Source: Vibrio sp. STUT-A11 (GTDB lineage: Bacteria; Pseudomonadota; Gammaproteobacteria; Enterobacterales; Vibrionaceae). Taken from it: DNA of 64,000 nt. The notes beneath the pieces were generated by a model. It was given only the letters and a program-made list of their open reading frames with translations, was not told the origin of the DNA and did no database searches. Position numbers and translations under genes: made by a program. The DNA is taken from contig NZ_AP026764.1 of NCBI RefSeq assembly GCF_026000435.1, forward strand, positions 1,302,001-1,366,000, given 5' to 3'. Every line of letters starts with the position of its first letter. Within the stretch, counting starts at the first letter, position 1. This document shows, in pieces, positions 9,527 to 17,360 of the stretch.

Positions 9527-9883
9527 ATGAAACTGTTCCTAGTGCTTTTCGCTTCTGTTTCTGCAGGTGTGGCATCGGCAGAGCATTTCCATTCATTTAT
9601 GTTAGGTCTTTCTATCGCTTCCTTGGCTGTTGGTAGCTGCTACTTTTTCGCTTTTCGTAGCTCTCGCTTCCCGCAACTTGCACTGTTCTTATTGATCTGT
9701 GGCATGTTGTCTAAACTGGCAATTACCGTTACGGGTGTGATGTGGGGTATGTCTGCAGAGCTGATTACTTCACCGATTGTGTTTGCTTTGTCTTACTTCT
9801 TCTTCTCTCTTGCAGTAACATACCTATGGTTTACTTACCGCCAAAGCATTACACGAATCCCAGAGCGTTTTAAAGCCGCGTAA
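9527..9883 (+). CDS. Small polytopic membrane protein of unknown function
   Basis: A 118-residue hydrophobic protein with an apparent signal sequence or first membrane segment (residues 1-18, ending ASA) and about three further segments. A clear ribosome binding site (GTGAGG) precedes the ATG. It ends in a basic cytoplasmic tail. I do not recognise a named family. It is monocistronic, with a strong terminator shared with the convergent DcuC-type gene. The very long leader before it suggests regulated expression. Confidence 0.75.
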   Translation: MKLFLVLFASVSAGVASAEHFHSFMLGLSIASLAVGSCYFFAFRSSRFPQLALFLLICGMLSKLAITVTGVMWGMSAELITSPIVFALSYFFFSLAVTYLWFTYRQSITRIPERFKAA

Positions 9884-9901
9884 AAATAGATTCAGAACAT
9901 T

Positions 9902-9940
9902 AAAAAGGGGCCAGTAAGAATTTCTTACTGGCCCCTTTTT
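9902..9940. terminator. Strong bidirectional terminator
   Basis: A near-perfect palindrome of about 19 base pairs (9902-9920 with 9922-9940), with A5 and T5 tracts on its two sides. It ends both the small membrane protein gene and the convergent DcuC-type gene. Confidence 0.9.
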
Positions 9941-9962
9941 GGCGTTTACTTCGTGATGTCGG

Positions 9963-11330
9963 TTATGCTGACATTGGTACCAATACCATTGTGCCTATGA
10001 TAACGGTTACTAAGCCTGCCAGTACAGGTACAGAAGTACGCTTAACCACCTCGAATGGGCTGATTTTCGCCATGCCAGATGTAGCTACGATGACACCTGA
10101 AACCGGAGAAATCGTGCGACCTAGGTTTGATGCTTGCAGCATTGGGATGATTAAGAACGCAGGGTTCAGGCCCATTTTTGCTGCTAGTGAAGGAGCAAGC
10201 TCTACGAATGCATAGAAAGGTGCGTTACCAGAACCTGTAGCGATTGCCGCAGCAACGGTTAGCGCGGTCAAAATAAGCATAAGAGCAACGCCGCCTGCAC
10301 CTGCTTGGTCCGCTAGGTGAAGTAGGTTATCAATTGCGCCAATAGACATCAGACCTTGCGCAAATACACCAGCAGCAACTAACAGCATTACTACGCCTTT
10401 AAATGCGTCAGCCATACCTTCGTAACACGAGTCCAAATCTTCTAGCGATTTTTTGCCATCAAACTTGTTCACAACGTAATGAATAATCGCGCCAAGGAAA
10501 ATAGAACCAACAACGATGGTGTAGATATCCAGACTTAAGCCTGGGATGGTACGGCCATTGAATAGAAATACACCGATGATTGGCAAAAATGGAAGGGCTG
10601 CGTAAAAAGCGGGTGCATCCGCTTTGATTTCTGATACATCAATTTTCTCCATTGGCGTATTTTCTTTCTTATCCAGATATTTGTTCCAGAAGAAAGCGGC
10701 CGCAGCCATAACGATGATGGCACAAATCGATACAGGTAGAACGGTTTGCACGGCAAATACATCAAGAGCCAGTCCTGATTTCTCTGCAGCGATAACCACG
10801 TCGCCTGAGGTTGGCGAAAGGATGATTGCGGCTGGTGAAGCACAGACTGCAACCGCCGCTGGGCGCGAGATACCCATCGCTACCATCATTGGGAATAGCG
10901 TCGCCATCAAAAGTACACCTAAACCAGTCGCTGAGCTTACCGCTAGAGACATCAAACAGGCAACGATGTACGCCGCAACTAAAAGCACATAAGGAGACTT
11001 AATCACTGAAAGTGGTTTCGAGAACTGTTTTACTACGACGTTATTAGCACCGATGTGTGTCATGTAAGACGCAAAACCACAAAGCAGCATAATCTGCATA
11101 CCCAGGCCACCACCACGGTACTGAAGCATGTATTTAACGTATTCTAACGAGTCCGTTACCAAATTACCGGTTGAAGTGATGCTTGATGGCAGAACTTGGT
11201 GGCCTAACACGCCAGTTAAGAGAAGCAAGCTAATACCAGCGGTTAAAAGCACGCCAGCCGCTTTATAACCTTTGACAATAAAATAGCCCACGGCAATGGT
11301 TACTATTAAGCCAATTAAGAGCTCTAGCAT
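9963..11330 (-). CDS. DcuC-family C4-dicarboxylate transporter
   Basis: About 455 residues with 12 or more membrane segments. The conserved glycine- and serine-rich blocks (SSATGLGVLLMA, ATGSGNAPFYAF, GRTISPVSGV) match the DcuC/ion transporter superfamily, anaerobic C4-dicarboxylate carriers. I chose the ATG at 11330 because a GGAG site lies at the right distance (11334-11340); an upstream in-frame start at 11354 would add eight residues with no better site. Substrate direction (uptake, efflux or exchange) cannot be read from sequence. DcuC genes are often FNR-controlled, but no clear FNR box was seen upstream here. Confidence 0.87.
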   Translation of the reverse strand: MLELLIGLIVTIAVGYFIVKGYKAAGVLLTAGISLLLLTGVLGHQVLPSSITSTGNLVTDSLEYVKYMLQYRGGGLGMQIMLLCGFASYMTHIGANNVVVKQFSKPLSVIKSPYVLLVAAYIVACLMSLAVSSATGLGVLLMATLFPMMVAMGISRPAAVAVCASPAAIILSPTSGDVVIAAEKSGLALDVFAVQTVLPVSICAIIVMAAAAFFWNKYLDKKENTPMEKIDVSEIKADAPAFYAALPFLPIIGVFLFNGRTIPGLSLDIYTIVVGSIFLGAIIHYVVNKFDGKKSLEDLDSCYEGMADAFKGVVMLLVAAGVFAQGLMSIGAIDNLLHLADQAGAGGVALMLILTALTVAAAIATGSGNAPFYAFVELAPSLAAKMGLNPAFLIIPMLQASNLGRTISPVSGVIVATSGMAKISPFEVVKRTSVPVLAGLVTVIIGTMVLVPMSA

Positions 11331-11642
11331 AAGGGTCTCCAGATGTAATGACAAAAAGGATGAAACTGTTTCAATTTATGTCTGGGAATGTACAGAATTC
11401 TTGTCTGTGGCACGAGTTGAATCTGGGACTTGCATGATCTAAAACAAATTATAATTTAATAAGTAACGACGATTTATTATTTTGTTTAATTAAGGATTAA
11501 TAGGTGTTATATGCTGGATTGTATAGTTAATAAAGAAACAAAACACTTAGGTTGGTTTGCAATTAAAACGGCGTGGTGTCTAGAAAATATTCAAAAAAGG
11601 TAGTTGAAAGCGGATTGTGAATTAAGAGGGATATAAGAAGCA
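11331..11642. other. AT-rich upstream region of the DcuC-type gene
   Basis: About 310 bases between the DcuC-type start and the desaturase terminator, both genes being on the minus strand. It is AT-rich with runs of TTAATTAA character near 11.48 kb and presumably contains the DcuC promoter. No convincing gene or known operator was seen. Confidence 0.4.
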
Positions 11643-11668
11643 AAAGCCCCGATGAATCGGAGCTTATA
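11643..11668 (-). terminator. Terminator of the desaturase gene
   Basis: On the minus strand an AAGCTCCGA / TCGGGGCTT hairpin is followed by a T-rich run (TTTTGCTTCTT), about 20 bases after the desaturase stop. Confidence 0.65.
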
Positions 11669-11687
11669 ACAGGTGGTCGGGATAAGG

Positions 11688-12812
11688 TTATGCGTATCGG
11701 CGAACCATGAGATTCCAGCTGTGCTGTTGTCTTTCAAATTCCGCTTTGATCTGCTGATATTTGAGTTTGCAGACCGAATATTCATACTTCTTCACTACAT
11801 CTGCTGTCTTTTTACTCAACAGTTCTTTTCGAACCTCGTAATACTCCTGCATATGATGAACCAGAGAATCAAATTCTCGCTGAAGTTGGTCGAGGGTAGG
11901 TTGTGTATGCGGCCTAGATTCCAGTTTTTCTCTGGTTTTCTTCAACAATTGGGTCGCACGGGCTTTTTCTATCCTAAACGTTGGGGTTGTACGTAATTTC
12001 GATGTTAACCCAAACCAGGAACATGATTTGATCAACCATTTGGTTGGATCGTAGTGCCACCAATAAACCCCATTTCGGTAATCGTTTTCGAAAATATGAT
12101 GAAAATTGTGGTAGCCCTCACCAAAGGTAAAGAAGGCCAAAACACCGTTATCACGTGCCGTATTTTTGTCGGTAAACGTCTGCTTACCCCAAATATGAGC
12201 TAATGAATTGATAAAGAAGGTTGTATGGTGACTCATAAACAGACGAACCACGCCCACCACTAATAGCATGCCCCAAACATCACCATAAATGAGCCCTAAA
12301 GCAATCGGAAAGCCGATATTGGTCACAAGCGCCAGCAATACATAGTAGTTGTGCTGCCACATTACTATCTTGTCACGTTTAAGGTCACGACAGTTGGTGT
12401 AGTCGTTCTCTTTTGATTGGTTGTAATCACGCAACATCCAGCCTATATGCGAATACCAGAAGCCACGTTTAGCTGAATAAGGGTCTTTATCGTTGTTATC
12501 GACGTGTTTGTGGTGTACGCGGTGGTCAGAAGACCAGTGTAATGCGCTGTTTTGCAGCGAAAATGCGCCGCCAAGAGCGAATATGCCACGTAAAACCGGA
12601 TGAGCTTCGTATGTTTTATGGCTCCAAAGACGATGATAGCCCGCAGTAATTGATAAATTGGTAAAACTGAACGCGACGATTCCCCATATCAAGTGTTCCC
12701 AACCCAATCCAAAACGGTAGGCGTACCAAGGGGTCACAATGAAGGTAGCAATGAAACTGGTAGAAAATATTAATATATTCAACCAGATAATAGGTGGTTT
12801 GTTTTGGGTCAC
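11688..12812 (-). CDS. Membrane fatty acid desaturase (delta-9 acyl desaturase type)
   Basis: About 374 residues. The three histidine boxes of membrane diiron desaturases are complete: HRLWSH (about 60-65), HRVHH (97-101) and HNFHH near residue 240, with paired membrane segments between them. This is the stearoyl/palmitoyl-type desaturase that puts a cis double bond into saturated acyl chains, tuning membrane fluidity. The C-terminal 100 residues are charged and likely helical. The GTG at 12812 has a good AGGAAAA site; a TTG at 12839 is an alternative without one. A FabR-like palindrome upstream ties it to unsaturated fatty acid control. Confidence 0.88.
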   Translation of the reverse strand: MTQNKPPIIWLNILIFSTSFIATFIVTPWYAYRFGLGWEHLIWGIVAFSFTNLSITAGYHRLWSHKTYEAHPVLRGIFALGGAFSLQNSALHWSSDHRVHHKHVDNNDKDPYSAKRGFWYSHIGWMLRDYNQSKENDYTNCRDLKRDKIVMWQHNYYVLLALVTNIGFPIALGLIYGDVWGMLLVVGVVRLFMSHHTTFFINSLAHIWGKQTFTDKNTARDNGVLAFFTFGEGYHNFHHIFENDYRNGVYWWHYDPTKWLIKSCSWFGLTSKLRTTPTFRIEKARATQLLKKTREKLESRPHTQPTLDQLQREFDSLVHHMQEYYEVRKELLSKKTADVVKKYEYSVCKLKYQQIKAEFERQQHSWNLMVRRYA

Positions 12813-12856
12813 AGCGTTTTCCTGACTTTGAGCTAACAACTGTGCGCTAGAATATC

Positions 12857-12873
12857 AGCGTACACGTGTAAGT
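12857..12873. promoter_or_regulatory. FabR-like operator upstream of the desaturase
   Basis: The stretch AGCGTACACGTGTAAGT contains the 10-base palindrome TACACGTGTA and resembles the FabR (YijC) site I recall in the enterobacterial fabA promoter. It lies about 45 bases upstream of the desaturase start, where a repressor would block transcription. FabR responds to the balance of unsaturated and saturated acyl chains. Match is by eye. Confidence 0.6.
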
Positions 12874-13083
12874 CAAATTGAAGTTATACAATTGTGATGA
12901 TTCGTGTAGTGTGTAGCTCATAAACTTGCTGGCATATTTTGCTTTTAATTAAATAATGAGTAGTATTAAAAAATGAGCTTTGGCTTAAGCTATGGGAAAT
13001 CTACCAATAAATAAGGTTTTGATTGGTGGAAAACACCAAAGTTCGTCAGAAGTGTAGAATATATAAGAACATAGGATTACGTA

Positions 13084-13632
13084 ATGGATTTACGACTAGC
13101 GGAATATAAGGACTACGAGCGTATTGCACATCTGCATGCAGAGAGCTGGAAACGTCACTATAAAGGTATCCTCAGTCACAGTTATTTAGACAAAGACGTT
13201 CTGGATGATAAATTGCTGATTTGGCAGACCCGTCTTACCAACCCTCCTTTCAACCAACATATCGTACTCGCAGAAGAGGGTGGCCTTTTAATTGGCTTTG
13301 TTTGCATCTTTGGTAACCATGATTTTGAGCGCGGTACTTTTATTGACGCACTGCATGTCGACGAAGCTTATCGTAGTCGTGGTATCGGAAAACAATTGTT
13401 ACTTGCCGCCGCCGAATGGCAGCAACAGTATTTCAAAGATAGTGGTTTATATTTAGAAGTTGTTTCGCAAAATACTTCAGCAATTGAATTTTATCGCCAC
13501 ATTGGTGGAAGAGAGTGCCAAGAGCGTATTTGGCGCGCGCCGGGTGGCACTGAAGTGATGGAAAAAGTGTTCTGTTGGTCGAGTGCACAATCGTTGGTGA
13601 GTGGCATTGAAGACCATGTGGTCTACTCCTAG
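13084..13632 (+). CDS. GNAT family N-acetyltransferase
   Basis: A 182-residue GNAT protein. The acetyl-CoA binding motif A is visible as IDALHVDEAYRSRGIGKQLL (about 87-106), followed by the EVVSQNTSAIEFYRHIGG motif B. A TAGGAT site precedes the ATG. It is monocistronic, with a terminator 30 bases downstream. The acceptor substrate is unknown. Confidence 0.85.
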   Translation: MDLRLAEYKDYERIAHLHAESWKRHYKGILSHSYLDKDVLDDKLLIWQTRLTNPPFNQHIVLAEEGGLLIGFVCIFGNHDFERGTFIDALHVDEAYRSRGIGKQLLLAAAEWQQQYFKDSGLYLEVVSQNTSAIEFYRHIGGRECQERIWRAPGGTEVMEKVFCWSSAQSLVSGIEDHVVYS

Positions 13633-13663
13633 TTATCGCGTCAGGTTATGATGTTATATGCAT

Positions 13664-13690
13664 AAAGAGCAGCAGGTCGCTGCTCTTTTT
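13664..13690 (+). terminator. Terminator of the GNAT gene
   Basis: A 10-base-pair stem (13664-13673 with 13679-13688), a 5-base loop and a T5 run. Confidence 0.85.
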
Positions 13691-13796
13691 GTTGGGCAAG
13701 AGCAAGGTTGTTTAATATTTATACCATTCCATACTGTTTATCGTGGTTGAGTTCTATATAATCACCAGCCTAAAAAGATAATAACAATGATAATCA

Positions 13797-15896
13797 GTGA
13801 CAGATATGGAACATCAAAGTAAAACTGGCAAGTTAGGTAATACGGATGCGATACGTAAAGTCTATCAGTACGCAGCTCCCAACCTCACACTTGTTGGCTG
13901 GCTAGGTTTTATTGGTTTCCCACTATACTACTTGGTTTGGGAAGTGCTGTTCCCACAAACTTATGAGAATTTTTCACTGCGTTTGTTCTGCTCACTACTA
14001 TTTTTGGGCATTATTTTCAGAAACCGTTTTCCACCATTTTTGTATCGTTACATTCATATTTATTACCAGGTCACCATCACGCTCTGCTTACCATTTTTCT
14101 TCTTCTATATGTTGTTAATGAATGATTGGTCTGAAGTGTGGGTGATGTCGTTTATGTGCGCGATCTTTCTGCACATATTGTTGGTACATCTTACCAAAGT
14201 CATGTTTGTCCAGACGTTTGTCGGTGTCGCGTTAGCGTTCTTTTTTGCTTGGGTAGCAAAAGGTTTTCAGATTGACATCACTATGAATTGGGCACATGTG
14301 CCTATTTTTTTGTTTATCTATGTTTTTGGCAATTTGTTCTATGTTCGAAACCAAATCGAACACGAATCAAAAGTGTCATTGGCGAAATACTTCGGTGCTG
14401 GGATCGCACACGAAATGCGTAACCCACTTAGTGGTCTTTCAACGTCTATTGAGCTAATTCGCTCTATACTGCCCAGTAAAAAAACAGCGGATAAAGATCA
14501 ATATGTTATGAGTGGTAAAGACGTCGCGTTGTTAAATGATGTCAGTCAAGATGCCATGAACATCATTCACTCAGCGAATGAGACGATTGACTTATTGCTC
14601 ACTTCTATTGATGAGAATCGCATTTCACGTTCCACTTTCAAAAAGCATTCTGCGAAAAATGTCGTGCAGCAGGCAATTGAGAGTTTTAGTTATGATCGCG
14701 TAACTGATAAACGCGTTATTTCTTTAGACGTGGAGGACGAGTTTTACTTTTTGGGGAGCAATACGCTGCTTCAGTATGTTATGTACAACCTTTTTAAAAA
14801 CTCATTCCACCACCGTAGCCCTGAAGATTTTCATATTCTCGTCGAGTTAAAAAATGAAGGAGCCGTGAATAAAATCATTGTGACCGATAACGGCTCGGGT
14901 ATCGCGTCTGATGTGATTGGGAATGTTTTTGAGGATTTTTACACCACGGGACAATCAAAAAACTATGGGCTGGGTTTGCCATTCTGTAAAAAGGTGATGT
15001 GCTCATATGGCGGAAGCATTGAAGCGAAGTCCGTTCTTGGAGAGTGGACACAATTTACGTTGACGTTCCCATCATTAAACTCTGAGGTTGTCACTAGGAT
15101 TAAACAAGAGCTGACCACCTTGAAGAAGGTTCTCATGGTCACTGATCAGGATATTCTGGTGTGCAAAGGTATGGAAATGAGCAGCCAAATGGACTTTTCA
15201 TTGAACTGCCTACAAGTGAATGAAGCACTGAATCAGAAACAGCATGAATTTAACTATGATGCTATTTTTGTTGATTTGCATAGCTTAGGTGGGGATGTAA
15301 ATCAGCTCAAGCAACTTGAAGCATTGTTTACCTATAGCGAAGCTCGTATCGTCTATTTGTTTGAGCGTCATCCTGCTTCAAGAGTTTGTTTACCAGTAAA
15401 TGAGGCGATATGGGTAGAGACGCAGGCTTGGTTACTCAATACAGCGAATACTATTGACCAAGTGCTGTTTGATTCACGTGATACGACTAGCTTATCAGAT
15501 CATGGTGAGGTAGCCGCATTAGCACCTGCTTATGGACGCACGATCATGGTGGTGGATGACAACGAGTCGTTGCGTAAATTCACTGCGATATTGTTGGAAA
15601 AACAGGGGTTTGCTGTGATTCAGAAAGAAAATGGTCAACAAGCTGTTGAAGCGTTAGAAACAGATAGCGTCGATGTGATTCTTATGGACATCGAAATGCC
15701 AGTGATGGATGGGATTGAAGCTTCAAGAGTGATTCGAAAATCTAACAAGCATTATTCTTCGGTACCTATTATTGCCTACACCGGGGACAGTACTGCCTTT
15801 ACTTTGGACAAAATCGGCTCTTCAGGCATGTCTGATTTCATTGTGAAACCCGCCAATAAAACCCGTTTACTGGATAAAATTGCAAACTGGGTATAA
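13797..15896 (+). CDS. cqsS: CAI-1 autoinducer sensor kinase/phosphatase CqsS
   Basis: A 699-residue hybrid histidine kinase that I recognise along its length as CqsS, the inner-membrane receptor for the Vibrio autoinducer CAI-1. Six hydrophobic segments occupy about residues 30-190. The phospho-accepting histidine is H205 (in AHEMRNPLSG), followed by an ATPase domain with DNGSGIA and YGLGLPF, and a C-terminal receiver with D631 (LMDIEMP). CqsS feeds phosphate to LuxU and LuxO at low cell density. It ends at a terminator and stands alone: the autoinducer synthase gene cqsA, usually adjacent in Vibrio, is not in this window. Start is GTG 13797 or ATG 13806. Confidence 0.93.
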   Translation: MTDMEHQSKTGKLGNTDAIRKVYQYAAPNLTLVGWLGFIGFPLYYLVWEVLFPQTYENFSLRLFCSLLFLGIIFRNRFPPFLYRYIHIYYQVTITLCLPFFFFYMLLMNDWSEVWVMSFMCAIFLHILLVHLTKVMFVQTFVGVALAFFFAWVAKGFQIDITMNWAHVPIFLFIYVFGNLFYVRNQIEHESKVSLAKYFGAGIAHEMRNPLSGLSTSIELIRSILPSKKTADKDQYVMSGKDVALLNDVSQDAMNIIHSANETIDLLLTSIDENRISRSTFKKHSAKNVVQQAIESFSYDRVTDKRVISLDVEDEFYFLGSNTLLQYVMYNLFKNSFHHRSPEDFHILVELKNEGAVNKIIVTDNGSGIASDVIGNVFEDFYTTGQSKNYGLGLPFCKKVMCSYGGSIEAKSVLGEWTQFTLTFPSLNSEVVTRIKQELTTLKKVLMVTDQDILVCKGMEMSSQMDFSLNCLQVNEALNQKQHEFNYDAIFVDLHSLGGDVNQLKQLEALFTYSEARIVYLFERHPASRVCLPVNEAIWVETQAWLLNTANTIDQVLFDSRDTTSLSDHGEVAALAPAYGRTIMVVDDNESLRKFTAILLEKQGFAVIQKENGQQAVEALETDSVDVILMDIEMPVMDGIEASRVIRKSNKHYSSVPIIAYTGDSTAFTLDKIGSSGMSDFIVKPANKTRLLDKIANWV

Positions 15897-15897
15897 A

Positions 15898-15922
15898 AAA
15901 GCTCAGCATCATGCTGAGCTTT
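15898..15922. terminator. Bidirectional terminator between cqsS and ylqF
   Basis: Perfect inverted repeat AAGCTCAGCAT/ATGCTGAGCTT (15899-15909 with 15911-15921) with an A-run on one side; it separates convergent genes. Confidence 0.85.
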
Positions 15923-15947
15923 AAGGCATAAGACACCAACGAGCTAT

Positions 15948-16892
15948 TTAACGTTTGTTACGCAAGTAGCGTTTACGTCGCTCTTCTTTACGTTTGGCTT
16001 TCTCTTCTTCTTTGCGCGCGGCTTCAATTTCCACTTCGATAAGCTCTTGCGTAATCATTTCGGGACGCTCTAATGTGATCTGTCCCAGTGTTCCCTGACG
16101 TAGCTCATGAAGCAGAATTTCTGATACCTTATGCAGGTCAACACGGCCACCAGCTCGCAATGCGCCTCGGCGACGACCAATCTCTTCCATAATTTCGATG
16201 TCAGATTCTGGAAGCTCATCGATTTGATAGCGTTGTTTCAATTTTTCTGGGTATTGAGCAGCTAAGTATTCGATGGTGTAAAATGCCACTTCGTCATATT
16301 CCATTGCGGTATCTTTCACAGCGCCTGTTGCTGCGAGACGAAAACCACTATGCGGGTTTTCTACTTTTGGCCATAAAATTCCTGGCGTGTCAGATAGAAC
16401 AATGCCGTTTTGCAGATTGATACGTTGTTGACGACGCGTTACCGCTGGTTGGTTTCCCGTTACGGCGATCATACGACCTGCAAGCGTATTGATGATGGTT
16501 GATTTACCCACATTTGGGATACCCATGATCATAGTGCGAATGTTTTTGCCGATCTCTTCGCGGTGAGGTGCTAGCTTACGGCACAGTTCCATAATTTTAT
16601 GCACTTCTTGAGGCTCAGAAGTCGTGACAGCCATGGCTTTCACATTCTGTTCCTGCTCAAGATGATCAATCCAGAGCTGAGTCAGTTCTGGGTCTGCCAA
16701 ATCGCGCTTGTTCAATACCTTAACGACTGGTTTTTCACCACGAATCTGAGAAATTAAAGGGTTTTCGCTACTAAAAGGAATACGGGCATCCAGTACTTCA
16801 ATGATCACATCCACCTGTGGGATGGCTTCTTCGATCTCTTTACGTGCTTTGTGCATGTGGCCAGGAAACCACTGGATTGAGTTGTTAACCAT
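15948..16892 (-). CDS. ylqF: Ribosome biogenesis GTPase YlqF (RbgA)
   Basis: A 314-residue circularly permuted GTPase. The motif order is G4 (NKRDLAD, about 61-67), then G1 (GIPNVGKST, about 124-132), then G3 (DTPG), the YlqF/RbgA arrangement. The N-terminal IQWFPGHMHKA is the family signature. The C-terminal part is basic and Glu/Lys/Arg-rich, fitting ribosome binding. It assists late assembly of the 50S subunit. Transcribed alone on the minus strand. Confidence 0.93.
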   Translation of the reverse strand: MVNNSIQWFPGHMHKARKEIEEAIPQVDVIIEVLDARIPFSSENPLISQIRGEKPVVKVLNKRDLADPELTQLWIDHLEQEQNVKAMAVTTSEPQEVHKIMELCRKLAPHREEIGKNIRTMIMGIPNVGKSTIINTLAGRMIAVTGNQPAVTRRQQRINLQNGIVLSDTPGILWPKVENPHSGFRLAATGAVKDTAMEYDEVAFYTIEYLAAQYPEKLKQRYQIDELPESDIEIMEEIGRRRGALRAGGRVDLHKVSEILLHELRQGTLGQITLERPEMITQELIEVEIEAARKEEEKAKRKEERRKRYLRNKR

Positions 16893-17360
16893 TTGAGTTA
16901 TTACCTTAAATTCTTCTGCTCATAAGGGGTACGGATACTAACCTAGATTGGCGAATCGGTTTGATGAGGCCAGCATACTGGTTAGTTATAAGTAGTGTTC
17001 CATGCACCGCAGAGTTGAGCTTCATTCTGCTATTAGTCGTGTAGTTTATCACGTAATACCAATGAGCACCCAAGATGATGGAGAAAAACCGCTTAACCAG
17101 TATCAAGTGTCGAATATTTGAGCTCATGCTTGTGCTATTTTTCTTGCTCAAAATGTAGGATGCAATGTCATTGAAATTATTTGCTGAGATGTCGACCGCA
17201 AATAACGTGTAGTCAAAGGTGGAAGATGCTGTAGGAATGCCCTTACGAATTTAAAAATAAACTATTAATATCAATGCGTTATGTTTATTTTTCTGAGGGT
17301 CTGATATTTGACTTTTTAGCCCTTCAGATTAGTCTGACCTTCCAATCAGAGGAAGTCTTT
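16893..17360. other. Divergent intergenic region, no supported gene
   Basis: About 470 bases between ylqF and the hybrid kinase. A minus-strand frame at 16906-17151 would encode 81 residues with no recognisable domain and no good ribosome site, so I do not call it. The last part before 17.28 kb is AT-rich and probably holds the kinase operon promoter. Confidence 0.5.

Noticed and set aside
13691..13796. Possible Qrr small RNA near cqsS
   Set aside because: No sigma-54-type core or conserved Qrr stretch was seen in this gap.
16906..17151. 81-residue minus-strand reading frame between ylqF and the hybrid kinase
   Set aside because: No domain, poor ribosome site and mixed composition without signal or membrane features; likely chance.
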